Below are positions 55,532 to 64,000 of a stretch of 64,000 nt of DNA, one piece after another. The stretch lies in NCBI RefSeq assembly GCF_021033825.1, contig NZ_JAIFXZ010000002.1, positions 62,001 to 126,000 of the forward strand, in the 5' to 3' direction. Each line of letters starts with the position of its first letter. Position 1 is the stretch's first letter. The stretch comes from Dietzia aurantiaca. GTDB taxonomy: Bacteria > Actinomycetota > Actinomycetes > Mycobacteriales > Mycobacteriaceae. The notes below the pieces were generated by a model. The model was not told the origin of the DNA and searched no databases. It saw nothing but the letters and a program-made list of their open reading frames with translations. A program made the translations under genes and the position numbers.

Positions 55532-57010
55532 ATGATCGACACCCGCAGCGGACCCGTGGACCAGATCGACCTCCTCGTCCTGGGAGCCGGCTTCGGCGGC
55601 ATCGCCATGGCTGACAGGCTGCTCAGCGACGGCCGTGGCCGGGACTTCCTCGTGCTGGAAAGGGCCGAGGACGTTGGCGGTACCTGGCGCGACAACACGT
55701 ACCCCGGTTGTGCGTGCGACGTGCCCACGGCCTTGTACTCGTTGTCCCGCCACGCCCATCCGGGCTGGTCGCACTCATTCGGGCGGCAGCCGGAGATCTT
55801 CGCGTACCTGAAGTCGGTGGCGGACCGGATCGGGCTGCGGGACCGCCTCGTGACCTCGTGTGAGGTGGAATCGGCGAAGTGGGATGCCGAGAATTCCCAG
55901 TGGGTCGTCGACACGAGCAGGGGGCGGATCCGTGCGCGTCATCTCATCGCGGCCACCGGAGCGCTCTCCGCACCCTCCGTTCCGAATCTCCCCGGGCTCG
56001 AGGACTTCGAGGGAGAGGTCTTCCACTCCGCGCAGTGGCGCCACGACATCCCGCTCGAGGGCAAACGGGTGGCGGTGGTGGGCACGGGGGCGTCCGCGGT
56101 CCAGTTCGTCCCGGAGATCGCACCGATCACCAGACACCTGACCGTGTTCCAGCGGACGCCGGGCTGGGTCCTCCCGCGGCTCGACCGGAGCATCTCCGAG
56201 TCCCGGAGGCGGTGGTATTCGCGGATCCCGCTGCTGCAGCGGATCGTGCGTGGGCGCATCTACCTCGGTCGCGAGTTGTACGTGGTCGTCTTCACCCGTG
56301 CGCAGTTCCTCCTCCGGTTCTACGAGATGTTCGCGCGCCTCTACCTGTTCCTCCATGTGCGGGACCGGAAGATGCGTAAGGCACTCACCCCGGACTTCTC
56401 GATCGGATGCAAGCGGATCCTGCTCACCAGCAGGTGGCTACCCGCCCTGACCCGGCCGGATGTCACGCTCGTACCCGATGCGGCGTCCGCGGTCACGCCG
56501 ACCGGGGTGGTATCCGGCGACGGAACCGAGATCCCCGCCGACGTGATCATCTTCGGCACCGGGTTCCAGCCGTCCGAGCCGCCCATCTCGCGGGTCGTCA
56601 CCGGTGCGGACGGTCGTACTCTGGCCGAGCACTGGGGCGGCAGTCCGCGCGCACACAACGGTGTCACGGTCGCCGGCTTCCCGAATCTGTTCCTGATGTA
56701 CGGGCCCAACACGAACCTCGGGCACTCGTCGATCGTGTACATGCTCGAGTCCCAGGCCGAGCACATCGGCAAGCTGCTCGACCTGTCGGACCGGGCGCGC
56801 CACAAGACCATCGAGGTCCGCGGAGATGTGCAGTCCGAGTACGCCGACCGTATGGACCGGGAGCTCGCCAAGACCGTGTGGAACGAGGGGGGCTGCTCCA
56901 GCTGGTACTTCGACTCCAGCGGACGCAACTCACTGCAGTGGCCGAGCTTCACGTTCCGGTATCGCGAGCAGTTGAGGAATCTCGACCCGTCCGACTTCGT
57001 CGTGGGCTGA
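55532..57010 (+). CDS. Baeyer-Villiger-type flavin monooxygenase
   Basis: A 492-residue FAD/NADPH-dependent monooxygenase. An N-terminal FAD motif (LLVLGAGFGGIAMADRL) is followed by EDVGGTWRDNTYPGCACDVPTALYS and the Baeyer-Villiger fingerprint FEGEVFHSAQW (FxGxxxHxxxW). A second Rossmann motif is RVAVVGTGASAVQFVPEIA, and FGTGFQPSEPP and NLFLMYGPNTNLGHSS follow. The family oxidises ketones to esters or heteroatoms; its substrate is not readable. ATG 55532 is preferred over an in-frame opening 60 nt earlier, which lies in the promoter repeats. It is foreign to the mycobacterial order of this block but has normal base composition. Confidence 0.88.
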   Translation: MIDTRSGPVDQIDLLVLGAGFGGIAMADRLLSDGRGRDFLVLERAEDVGGTWRDNTYPGCACDVPTALYSLSRHAHPGWSHSFGRQPEIFAYLKSVADRIGLRDRLVTSCEVESAKWDAENSQWVVDTSRGRIRARHLIAATGALSAPSVPNLPGLEDFEGEVFHSAQWRHDIPLEGKRVAVVGTGASAVQFVPEIAPITRHLTVFQRTPGWVLPRLDRSISESRRRWYSRIPLLQRIVRGRIYLGRELYVVVFTRAQFLLRFYEMFARLYLFLHVRDRKMRKALTPDFSIGCKRILLTSRWLPALTRPDVTLVPDAASAVTPTGVVSGDGTEIPADVIIFGTGFQPSEPPISRVVTGADGRTLAEHWGGSPRAHNGVTVAGFPNLFLMYGPNTNLGHSSIVYMLESQAEHIGKLLDLSDRARHKTIEVRGDVQSEYADRMDRELAKTVWNEGGCSSWYFDSSGRNSLQWPSFTFRYREQLRNLDPSDFVVG

Positions 57011-57046
57011 CCCGGGCCGCGGCGGCGTCGGCCGCGGGCAACGACG

Positions 57047-57078
57047 AGGGCCGGCACACCAGACGGCGTGCCGGCCCT
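57047..57078. terminator. Two-way terminator between monooxygenase and mtr
   Basis: AGGGCCGGCAC (57047-57057) and GTGCCGGCCCT (57068-57078), a perfect 11-bp stem with a 10-nt loop between converging genes. Confidence 0.85.
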
Positions 57079-57088
57079 TCGGGCTGCG

Positions 57089-58489
57089 TCAGAAGCCGCG
57101 GTCGGGGAAGTCGAGGCCGAGGAGCGCGTTCTCGACGACCTCGGCCATCGCGGGGTGGATCCAGTACTGGCGGCGGGCCATGTCGGGCACGGTCAGCCCG
57201 AACTCCATGCCCTGGATGAGGATCTGGATCAGGGACGGTGCGTGGGCACCCATGATGTGGGCACCCAGCAGGTGGCCGGTTGACCGATCGGCGATGAGCT
57301 TGCAGCAGCCGACCGAGTCCTCCATCGCCCAGCCGTAGGCCACGTCGCCGTAGTCCTGGGTCTTGACCGTGATGTCATGGCCGGCCGCACGCGCCTCGTC
57401 CTCGGTCATGCCGACCGACGCGATCTGCGGCCACGTGAACACGGCGTACGGGACGTTCGCGTGATGGAACGGTTGCAGGTCGTCGGGGTGACGCAGGTTG
57501 TGTCCGAGCACACGCTGCTCGTGGTTGGCGACGTGCTTGAGCTGGAACGGCGAACTCACGTCGCCCAGGGCCCACACGCCCTCGGCGGAGGTGCGGCCGA
57601 ACTCATCCACCTGAACGCGGTCGCCGTCCATGGCGACCCCGGCGGAGTCGAGCCCCAGCAGGTCGCCGTTGGGGGTGCGGCCGGTGGCGACCAGCAGCGA
57701 GTCCGCCGCGCAGGTCGAGCCGTCCTCGAACGTGATCTCCACGCCCCTGTTGTCCTCGCCGGTGGCGGTCATGGCGGTGATGTGCTGCCCGAGCCGGACG
57801 TCCCAGTGGCCGCGCGCACTCTCGGTGAACCGTTCGGCGAGCTCGCGGTCGAGGTGCTTGAGCAGGACGCCCGAGCGGCCGATGACGGTGACCTCCACTC
57901 CCAGCGACGAGAACACGTGGGCGAACTCGCACGCGATGAATCCCGAGCCCTGGATCACCATCGACCGCGGCAGCTCGGGGATCCGCATCACGTCGTCACT
58001 GGTGTGGTACGCCACGCCCGACTCCGTGACGATCTCGGGGATCGACGGCCGCGCGCCTGCGGCGATCACGACCTCGTCGGCGGTGATGATCTCGCCGGCG
58101 CCGGTGTCGATGGTGCGGGGTCCCACGAAGGTGGCGTGACCGTCGTAGACCGTGACGTTCTCGCAGCGGTTCCGCCGGTAGTCCTCGCCGCTCGAGGCGA
58201 TGGGGTCGATGCGCCGGTCGAACACCCGGGAGACCATGTCCTGCCAGCGCACGCCGTCCAACGTCGCGTCGACGCCGTAGGTCCCTGCGTGCGCGACGGA
58301 GGTCGCGGTGTCCGCCGCGTAGACGAACATCTTCGTCGGGATGCAGCCGACGTTGAGGCAGGTACCGCCGAACGACCCCTTCTCACAGATCGCGACGGAT
58401 TTGTCGGCGAAGGACTCGTCGATCAACGAGTTGCCGCTACCCGTGCCGATCACGATGAGGTCGAAGTGGCGCGAGGGGGTCTGCGTCAT
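57089..58489 (-). CDS. mtr: Mycothione reductase
   Basis: Reduces oxidised mycothiol (mycothione) with NADPH, the actinobacterial counterpart of glutathione reductase. The 466 residues show LIVIGTGSGNSLIDESFADK, the redox disulfide motif GGTCLNVGCIPTKMFVYAAD, VIAAGARPSIPE, the NADPH fold VIQGSGFIACEFAHVFSSLGVEVTVIG, VWALGDVSSPFQLKHVANHE and the dimerisation His motif YWIHPAMAEVVENALLGL. ATG 58489 is chosen; AAGGAG is 11 nt before it and the hydrolase stop is 5 nt away. Longer in-frame openings upstream cover the hydrolase in another frame. Confidence 0.95.
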   Translation of the reverse strand: MTQTPSRHFDLIVIGTGSGNSLIDESFADKSVAICEKGSFGGTCLNVGCIPTKMFVYAADTATSVAHAGTYGVDATLDGVRWQDMVSRVFDRRIDPIASSGEDYRRNRCENVTVYDGHATFVGPRTIDTGAGEIITADEVVIAAGARPSIPEIVTESGVAYHTSDDVMRIPELPRSMVIQGSGFIACEFAHVFSSLGVEVTVIGRSGVLLKHLDRELAERFTESARGHWDVRLGQHITAMTATGEDNRGVEITFEDGSTCAADSLLVATGRTPNGDLLGLDSAGVAMDGDRVQVDEFGRTSAEGVWALGDVSSPFQLKHVANHEQRVLGHNLRHPDDLQPFHHANVPYAVFTWPQIASVGMTEDEARAAGHDITVKTQDYGDVAYGWAMEDSVGCCKLIADRSTGHLLGAHIMGAHAPSLIQILIQGMEFGLTVPDMARRQYWIHPAMAEVVENALLGLDFPDRGF

Positions 58490-58494
58490 GGGGG

Positions 58495-59526
58495 TCAGAA
58501 CTCCTTGGTGGGTGAGGACAGAGTGCGGTCCAGCCAGGTCCCCAGGCGGTCGAAGACCACCTCGAGGACGTCGGGCCGGGAGAGCAAGACATCGTGTCGC
58601 GCGCCCTCGACGGGCACCTCGGTGACGTCGGCGGACACCCGGTCGGCGAAACGCTCCATCGAGCGCACGTCGAGGATGAGATCGGTGTCGACGTCGACAC
58701 TCGCGCCGCGCCTGCCGACCGACGAGGCCGTGGACCGGAGCAGGAGCACCGGCAGCGGCAGGTCGAGGCCGCGCTGCAGACGCCGTTGGGCTCGTCGGAC
58801 GGCGGCGAGCCATCCTGCACGTACGCCAACCCCACCCGGGGGCTTGAGCGTGAGGTCGTAGTGGAAGTCCCCGTCGTGCTCCGCGTGCGTGCTCGTGACG
58901 TAGAGGTCCGAGGACGGCAGGGGGAGCCGGTAGTAGGGGCGCACCGACGCGATCGTCCGGATGACCGGGTCGAGAATCCTTCGAGTCCGGTCCGGGACAT
59001 CGAGTTGGAACCAGGGCGAGTTCAGGATCAGTCCCACGACGGGGTCGAGCCGACCGCCGTCACGCCGGCGGGCGAGCCACAGGGGAACGACCAGGCCGCC
59101 CGTGGAATGTGCGGCGACGACGACGGGGAGTCCGGGATGTTCGGAAGCGATCACCGCGAGCGACTGATCGAGCTCGTCGTCGTATCTCTCCAGGTCGGTG
59201 GTGAAATGCGGCGTCAGCCCCTCCCGTCTCGAGCGGCCGCACTTGCGCAGGTCGACCCCGAACGTGGCGATGCCCCGCGCGGCGAGGAACTCCGCCAGGT
59301 GCGTGTGGAAGAAGTAGTCCGACAGCCCGTGGACCACGAGTACGACCGCGACCGGATCCGCAGGTGCCTCCTCATGCCGGACCAGCGTGGCAGAAATCGG
59401 CCCCTCGCCGTCCGGGTCCATCCCCAGCGGCAGTTCACGACGCCGGTAGGCCGGGCCGAGAAGGTCGGGGTCCCACTCGGCGGCGGATCCGGAGCGCCCG
59501 GCGGGATCAGGAGGGGAACTGGACAC
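58495..59526 (-). CDS. Alpha/beta hydrolase, lysophospholipase-like
   Basis: A 343-residue serine hydrolase. The oxyanion region is VLVVHGLSDYFFHTHLAEFLAARG (about residue 65), the nucleophile VVVAAHSTGGLVVPLWLA (about residue 137), and Asp and His occur in the C-terminal part (DTDLILDVRSMERFAD, then EGARHDVLLSRPDV). It resembles lysophospholipases and monoglyceride lipases. No signal peptide is seen. The GTG at 59526 follows TAGGGT (59534-59539, minus strand) by 7 nt, and AGGGTGG is close; an in-frame GTG at 59535 is an alternative. It is co-directional with and probably co-transcribed with mtr, 5 nt apart. Confidence 0.85.
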   Translation of the reverse strand: MSSSPPDPAGRSGSAAEWDPDLLGPAYRRRELPLGMDPDGEGPISATLVRHEEAPADPVAVVLVVHGLSDYFFHTHLAEFLAARGIATFGVDLRKCGRSRREGLTPHFTTDLERYDDELDQSLAVIASEHPGLPVVVAAHSTGGLVVPLWLARRRDGGRLDPVVGLILNSPWFQLDVPDRTRRILDPVIRTIASVRPYYRLPLPSSDLYVTSTHAEHDGDFHYDLTLKPPGGVGVRAGWLAAVRRAQRRLQRGLDLPLPVLLLRSTASSVGRRGASVDVDTDLILDVRSMERFADRVSADVTEVPVEGARHDVLLSRPDVLEVVFDRLGTWLDRTLSSPTKEF

Positions 59527-59533
59527 GGCGACC

Positions 59534-59539
59534 ACCCTA
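59534..59539 (-). promoter_or_regulatory. Candidate -10 of leaderless hydrolase-mtr unit
   Basis: Minus-strand TAGGGT lies 7 nt before the GTG at 59526. A Shine-Dalgarno reading of the same bases (AGGGTGG) is possible. Confidence 0.35.
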
Positions 59540-59679
59540 GCCCGGTGTTGCCGGCCCCCGGACCGGTGTGCCCTGCCGGTCGGGCCGTGAGTAGTCTTGT
59601 AGCCCTCAGGTCGCGGGCTCCCGCCGGGGTCCGCGACGACTGGAAATTCGGGTCCACGACCAACGAGCGAGGGTAGCCG

Positions 59680-61182
59680 GTGACTGCAGACCAGGTGGCA
59701 AAGCACGGAACGACGGATGTGGCGCTCATCGGCGCCGGCACCATGAGCGCGACGCTCGGTGCCCTGCTGCGTCGACTCCAGCCGGACTGGGACATCCAGA
59801 TCTACGAGCGGCTCGAGGGGCCCGCGTTGGAGTCCTCCGACGCCTGGAACAACGCTGGTACCGGACACTCCGCGCTGTGCGAGCTCAACTACTCGCCGAA
59901 GACCGCCAGCGGGGACGTCGACATCACCAAGGCCGTGAGCGTCAACGAGAAGTTCCAGGTCTCCCGGCAGTTCTGGTCGTACGCGGTGGAGAACACCCTG
60001 CTCGGTGATCCGACCGAGTGGATCCGGCCGGTGCCGCACATGAGTTTCGTGACCGGCCGGGACGGTCAGGACTACCTGCGCAAGCGATACGACAAGCTCG
60101 CCGGGCACCCGCTGTTCCCGGGGATGGAGCACACCACCGACTTCAGCGAACTCGAGCGTCTCGTTCCGCTGATGGCGCGCGGTCGTTCGCCCGAGCAGCC
60201 CTTCGCGCTGAGCCATTTCGCGGGAGGCACCGACGTCAACTTCGGCGCCCTCACCCGCCAGTTGGTCAAGTACCTCACCCGAACCGGGACCGAGGTCCAC
60301 TACCAGAACCAGGTCAAAGATCTGGAGCGCAACACCGACGGGACCTGGCGCCTGACCGTGGCCAACCGCCACACCGGTGACGAGCGCACGGTCGACGCGA
60401 AGTTCGTCTTCGTCGGGGCCGGCGGCGGTGCCCTGCACCTGCTGCAGAAGTCGGGCATTCCGGAGATCAAGGGGATCGGTGGCTTCCCCGTGGGCGGCCA
60501 GTGGCTGCGCTGCACCAACCCCGAACTCGTCGAGCAGCACCAGGCCAAGGTCTACAGTCAGGCCTCCGTGGGCGCACCGCCGATGTCGGTCCCGCACCTG
60601 GACACCCGTGTCATCGACGGCAAGAAGGGCCTGCTGTTCGGCCCCTTCGCCGGCTGGACCCCGAAGTTCCTCAAAATGGGCAGCTTCATGGACCTGCCTA
60701 GCAGCGTCCGAGCCGGCAACCTGCTGCCCATGGCCAATATCGGCCTCACCGAGATGGGTCTCGTCAAGTACCTCGTCACCGAACTCGCCAAGAACCACGG
60801 CGCCCGTGTCGACACCCTGCGCGACTTCGTGCCCTCGGCCCAGGACGGCGAGTGGGAGAAGGTCGTCGCCGGACAGCGCGTCCAGGTCATCAAGCCCAAG
60901 CCCGGTGGTCGGGGCGGCACCCTGGAGTTCGGCACCGCCGTGGTCAACGCCGCGGACGGGTCGATCGCCGGCCTGCTGGGCGCGTCGCCCGGTGCCTCGA
61001 CCGCCGTGGACGCTATGGTCGACGTGCTCCGACGCTGCTTCCCGACCCGTTTCGCGGAGTGGACACCTGCGCTTGAGGAGATGATCCCCTCGCTCGGTCG
61101 CGACCTGGCCGCGGATCCCACGCTGTTCACCGAGCAGTTCGAGCGCTCCACCCGCACGCTCAAGCTCGACCAGAAGGTCTGA
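59680..61182 (+). CDS. mqo: Malate:quinone oxidoreductase
   Basis: FAD enzyme oxidising malate to oxaloacetate and reducing quinone, membrane-associated, a bypass of NAD-malate dehydrogenase. The 500 residues show [127 protein letters not shown] and [20 protein letters not shown], all of the MQO family. CGAGGG precedes the GTG. TAGTCT at 59592-59597 may be its -10, giving a leader of about 80 nt. It complements sdhCAB as a quinone-linked entry from the citric acid cycle. Confidence 0.96.
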   Translation: MTADQVAKHGTTDVALIGAGTMSATLGALLRRLQPDWDIQIYERLEGPALESSDAWNNAGTGHSALCELNYSPKTASGDVDITKAVSVNEKFQVSRQFWSYAVENTLLGDPTEWIRPVPHMSFVTGRDGQDYLRKRYDKLAGHPLFPGMEHTTDFSELERLVPLMARGRSPEQPFALSHFAGGTDVNFGALTRQLVKYLTRTGTEVHYQNQVKDLERNTDGTWRLTVANRHTGDERTVDAKFVFVGAGGGALHLLQKSGIPEIKGIGGFPVGGQWLRCTNPELVEQHQAKVYSQASVGAPPMSVPHLDTRVIDGKKGLLFGPFAGWTPKFLKMGSFMDLPSSVRAGNLLPMANIGLTEMGLVKYLVTELAKNHGARVDTLRDFVPSAQDGEWEKVVAGQRVQVIKPKPGGRGGTLEFGTAVVNAADGSIAGLLGASPGASTAVDAMVDVLRRCFPTRFAEWTPALEEMIPSLGRDLAADPTLFTEQFERSTRTLKLDQKV

Positions 61183-61215
61183 CACTCAGCACCGCCCGCG
61201 GGGCGCCGCCACGCC

Positions 61216-61254
61216 ACATCCCCCGACCTGCGTCCGCGCGAGGTCGGGGGATGT
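61216..61254 (+). terminator. mqo terminator
   Basis: ACATCCCCCGACCT (61216-61229) and AGGTCGGGGGATGT (61241-61254), a perfect 14-bp stem with an 11-nt loop, 34 nt after the mqo stop. Confidence 0.85.
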
Positions 61255-61305
61255 CTGTCATCACGGACACCGCGGCCCAGGGCGGGGAACGCGATCAGGG
61301 GCCGA

Positions 61306-61311
61306 TAGGAT
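61306..61311 (+). promoter_or_regulatory. Candidate -10 of leaderless siroheme synthase
   Basis: TAGGAT ends 7 nt before the ATG at 61319, with no Shine-Dalgarno. Confidence 0.45.
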
Positions 61312-61318
61312 CGACCGC

Positions 61319-62545
61319 ATGATCCGGCCCGTGAACCCGTACCCCGTCGGCCTGGAGCTGGAGGGCCGTCGAGTCGTGGTGATCGGCGGTGGATCCGTGG
61401 CCCAGAGGCGTATTCCCGTCCTGCTCGAGTCCGGGGCCGCCGTCCATCTGGTGAGTCCGGAGATCACCCCCACGCTGCAGGGTCTGGTCGATGCCGGCCG
61501 CATCTGGTGGCAGCCCAGGGAGTACCGGAGCGGAGACCTCGAAGGCGCCTGGTACGTGGTCGCGGCCACCAAGGACTCGCTCGTGAACGCCCGGGTCGCC
61601 GCCGAGGCCGAGCAGCTGCGTACGTTCTGCGTCCGCTCGGACGCGGTGAGCTCCGGGACCGCGGTCACCCCGGCGGTCGTCCGTCGCGGCCAGATGCTCG
61701 TCTCGGTTCTCACCGGGGACCGGGCACGGACCGCGGAGGCGCGGGACGTGGTGGCGCTCGCCCTGAGCGAGGCGGCTGCGGAGTCGCCCGAACTCGACGA
61801 GACGCTGCGCGGGACCGTGGCGCTGGTCGGCGGCGGGCCCGGCGCGGACGACCTCATGACCATCCGCGGCCGTCGGCTGCTGGCGCAGGCCGACGTCGTG
61901 GTGGCCGACCGGCTCGCGCCCCAGCGTCCGCTCGCAGAACTCCGGTCCGACGTGGAGATCGTCGATGCGGCGAAGATCCCCTACGGACGTGCCATGGCGC
62001 AGGAGGCCATCAACCAGGTGCTGGTGGACCGGGCACGCGAGGGCAAGTTCGTCGTGCGACTCAAGGGCGGCGACTCGTTTCTCTACGGCCGCGGTTATGA
62101 GGAGGCCCAGGCGTGCGCGGAGGCGGGGATCCCGTGCTCGGTGGTGCCCGGGGTCTCCAGCGCGCTGTCCGTGCCGGCGCTGGCGGGGATCCCGGTGACC
62201 AACCGGGGGATGACGCACGAGGCGACGATCGTCTCCGGGCACCTCCCACCCGGGCACGCCGACTCGCTCGTGGACTGGCAGGCGCTCGCGCGCATGCGCG
62301 GAACGCTGGTGATACTGATGGGCGTCAAGAACACGCCGGCGATCGCCGAGGCGCTCGTGGCCGGCGGCAGGGACGCGAACACCCCGGCTGCCGTGGTCAT
62401 GGACGGCAGCCTCGAAGGTCAGGCGACACACCGGTGTACTCTCGGAACGCTCACGGCGGTGCTGGCGGAGAAGGACGTCCGCCCTCCGGCCATCGTGGTG
62501 GTGGGCGAGGTGGCCGGGCTCCCGCAGGTGCTGTCCGAATCCTGA
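61319..62545 (+). CDS. cysG: Siroheme synthase, dehydrogenase + methyltransferase fusion
   Basis: Makes siroheme for sulfite and nitrite reductases. The 408-residue protein fuses a precorrin-2 dehydrogenase half (residues 1-150: LELEGRRVVVIGGGSVAQRRIPVLLESGAAVHLVSPE, NAD fold) with a SAM-dependent uroporphyrinogen-III methyltransferase half (about 160-405: GTVALVGGGPGADDLMTIRGRRLLAQADVVVADRL, VRLKGGDSFLYGRGYEEAQAC, VVPGVSSALSVPALAGIPVTNRG). The ferrochelatase function of the dehydrogenase half is uncertain in this form. No other cobalamin gene accompanies it. It is monocistronic here. Confidence 0.93.
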   Translation: MIRPVNPYPVGLELEGRRVVVIGGGSVAQRRIPVLLESGAAVHLVSPEITPTLQGLVDAGRIWWQPREYRSGDLEGAWYVVAATKDSLVNARVAAEAEQLRTFCVRSDAVSSGTAVTPAVVRRGQMLVSVLTGDRARTAEARDVVALALSEAAAESPELDETLRGTVALVGGGPGADDLMTIRGRRLLAQADVVVADRLAPQRPLAELRSDVEIVDAAKIPYGRAMAQEAINQVLVDRAREGKFVVRLKGGDSFLYGRGYEEAQACAEAGIPCSVVPGVSSALSVPALAGIPVTNRGMTHEATIVSGHLPPGHADSLVDWQALARMRGTLVILMGVKNTPAIAEALVAGGRDANTPAAVVMDGSLEGQATHRCTLGTLTAVLAEKDVRPPAIVVVGEVAGLPQVLSES

Positions 62546-62700
62546 GGGGCGGACCGCAGCCGCCCGACTCGGGTGTCACGGGGCTGTGAGCGCCCGGAAA
62601 AAGGTCGGTTTCCTGTCCTCCGACGATGTCACCACGGTAGGGCGACCGTCGGGGGTCCGGCCTTACCGAGCGGCGCCGGTGTCGTCGTCGTCCTTCTTCC

Positions 62701-63450
62701 TCAGGGTTCCGTGACCAGGGTCAGGACAGTGTCCGAGGTCCGTTCGATCGCGTGCCCGGCACGGCGGGCGACCCGCAGTAGCGAACCGAGATCCGACAGT
62801 TCGGCGCGAGAGGTCGCGAGCGTCCGCGCCAACAGCCCCTTGTGGTGCTTGGAGAAATGCGAGATGACCTTGCGGGTGCCGTCCGGGTACTCGGTGACCA
62901 CATCCACGGTCACCGCGCCGGGCACCGGGCCCAGCTGGTGGTAGCCACCGGATCGTAGGTCGAGTACGAGCTCCTCCGCCCACTCCGCGACCGCGTCGGT
63001 GAGGGCGGTACGCCACGTCGCCCGGAGCGTCCCCAACCCGGGCAGCTGTGTGCCCGCCGACAGCCGGTAATGGGGGATGGGGTCCGCGGCGGCCACCAGT
63101 CCGAACAGCGCCGAACCGATCCACAGGCGCGCCTCGGCGCGCGCCCGGGTGGCCTTGGTGAACGAGGCCTGGTCGAGGGCGTCGTACAGCACCCCGGTAT
63201 ATCGGCTCAGCGCCGGAGCGGTGGGAGATGTCCACAGCTCGGCGTCCAGCGTCACCTCGCCGGACAGGGCGTCACTCAATCCGAGCAGGCGCTGGGCCTC
63301 GCCGGGATCGTCCGTGCACACCGCGACCAGCGCATCGGCGACCGTGCGGCGGGTCGCGGTCAGGGACGGCAGGGACAGTCCGGCCAGGTCCAGGGGGACC
63401 CCGGAGCCGCCGACGGACTTGGTCTCGGAGGGTGAGAGGAGGATGCGCAC
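62701..63450 (-). CDS. yaaA: YaaA (DUF328) peroxide-stress protein
   Basis: A 249-residue member of the YaaA family, which in E. coli lowers free iron during peroxide stress. It starts with [15 protein letters not shown] and continues [53 protein letters not shown], then [29 protein letters not shown]. These are the YaaA hallmarks (SPAK/SPSETK start, YRL and FSK motifs). The GTG at 63450 is preferred over the longer frame, which would overlap the proS start region. It is divergent from proS; the 58-nt gap holds both promoters. Confidence 0.88.
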   Translation of the reverse strand: MRILLSPSETKSVGGSGVPLDLAGLSLPSLTATRRTVADALVAVCTDDPGEAQRLLGLSDALSGEVTLDAELWTSPTAPALSRYTGVLYDALDQASFTKATRARAEARLWIGSALFGLVAAADPIPHYRLSAGTQLPGLGTLRATWRTALTDAVAEWAEELVLDLRSGGYHQLGPVPGAVTVDVVTEYPDGTRKVISHFSKHHKGLLARTLATSRAELSDLGSLLRVARRAGHAIERTSDTVLTLVTEP

Positions 63451-63494
63451 CCGCCAGAGGCTACCGTCGGGACGGGCGCGCGCCGCGGGGCGGC

Positions 63495-63500
63495 TACGCT
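63495..63500 (+). promoter_or_regulatory. Candidate -10 of leaderless proS
   Basis: TACGCT ends 8 nt before the proS GTG at 63509. Confidence 0.4.
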
Positions 63501-63508
63501 TGACCACC

Positions 63509-64000
63509 GTGATCACGCGTCTGTCCCACCTTTTCCTGCGCACGCTCCGCGACGACCCGTCCGACGCCGAGGTGCTGAGCCACAAACTGCTGGTGCGCGC
63601 CGGCTATGTCCGCCGCGTCGCGCCCGGCGTGTACTCGTGGCTCCCGCTCGGCCTGCGCACGCTCCGCCGCATCGAACAGGTGGTGCGCGAGGAGATGAAC
63701 GTCTTCGGCGCGCAGGAGATCAGCCTGCCCGCGCTGCTGCCGCGTGAGCCGTACGAGACCACCGGCCGGTGGACCGAGTACGGCCCGGCGTTGTTCCGGC
63801 TCAAGGACCGCAAGGGCAACGACATGATGCTCGGCCCCACCCACGAGGAGCTCTTCACGCTCACCGTCCAGGGCGAGTACTCCTCGTACAAGGACCTGCC
63901 CGTCACGCTGTACCAGATCCAGACCAAGTACCGCGACGAGGAGCGGCCGCGGGCGGGCATCCTCCGTGGGCGAGAGTTCGTCATGAAGGACTCGTACTCC
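63509..64000 (+). CDS. proS: Prolyl-tRNA synthetase, N-terminal part
   Basis: Charges tRNA-Pro in the cytosol. The 164 codons in the window begin [48 protein letters not shown]. They continue with [28 protein letters not shown] (motif-1-like), [10 protein letters not shown], and [30 protein letters not shown], which is motif 2 of a bacterial-type class II ProRS. The gene continues past 64000; about a quarter to a third of the usual length is here. The GTG is chosen because no earlier start retains the frame and TACGCT lies 8 nt upstream. Confidence 0.95.
   Translation, partial: MITRLSHLFLRTLRDDPSDAEVLSHKLLVRAGYVRRVAPGVYSWLPLGLRTLRRIEQVVREEMNVFGAQEISLPALLPREPYETTGRWTEYGPALFRLKDRKGNDMMLGPTHEELFTLTVQGEYSSYKDLPVTLYQIQTKYRDEERPRAGILRGREFVMKDSYS

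Noticed and set aside
58495-61185. An 896-residue minus-strand frame running over mqo
   Set aside because: Only the last 343 residues are hydrolase; the rest is antisense to mqo.

Overview
The window is high-GC actinobacterial chromosome. It carries mycothiol metabolism (mycothione reductase), an F420 biosynthesis guanylyltransferase (FbiD/CofC), SepIVA-, DUF3515-, DUF2469- and DUF2631-type proteins, and the MEP isoprenoid genes dxr and ispG with a Rip1-type site-2 protease between them. Gene order follows the Mycobacterium ppk-to-proS block almost step for step. This points to the Mycobacteriales; a Dietzia- or Gordonia-like genus is my inference, because no marker here fixes the genus. I see no prophage, insertion sequence, CRISPR array, tRNA or rRNA.

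Layout: 1-8.3 kb holds ppk1 (cut by the window edge), fbiD, gpsA, ddl, a DUF3515 protein, thiL, a gamma-carbonic-anhydrase-like protein, ung and an enoyl-CoA hydratase. 8.4-21.4 kb is a long plus-strand run: DAK2-domain kinase, recG, rsmD, coaD, sepIVA, yceD-like, rnc, mutM, osmC-like, acyP, smc and a small HTH-like protein. 21.4-24.9 kb is a minus-strand sdhCAB operon. 25-32.4 kb carries ftsY, the nitrogen module amt-glnB-glnD behind a GlnR-type box, then ffh. 32.6-35.3 kb is rpsP-khpA-rimM-trmD and rplS. 35.3-41.4 kb is lepB-rnhB-DUF2469, then yraN-yifB-dprA-xerC. 41.5-46.9 kb has a secreted M23-like protein (minus strand) and rpsB-tsf-pyrH-frr-cdsA. 47-55.4 kb has rlmN, dxr-rip1-ispG-GNAT, two small membrane proteins and map. 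55.5-64 kb is the more variable end: a Baeyer-Villiger-like monooxygenase, mtr with an alpha/beta hydrolase, mqo, siroheme synthase, yaaA and the start of proS.

The genes are mostly core functions: protein export (ftsY, ffh, lepB, rip1), translation (rpsP, rimM, trmD, rplS, rpsB, tsf, frr, map, proS, rlmN), genome maintenance (recG, ung, mutM, smc, dprA, xerC, rnhB), nitrogen sensing, and respiration from succinate and malate (sdhCAB, mqo).

No gene cluster here looks like a new defence or biosynthetic system. The less expected signals are regulatory: many starts preceded by a TANNNT hexamer 6-8 nt upstream (candidate leaderless mRNAs), a perfect 16-bp hairpin inside the 5' end of lepB, a structured rpsB leader of about 260 nt without a usable Shine-Dalgarno, a 22-bp stem between rpsB and tsf, an inverted repeat over the monooxygenase promoter, and a DnaA-box pair upstream of yraN-yifB-dprA.
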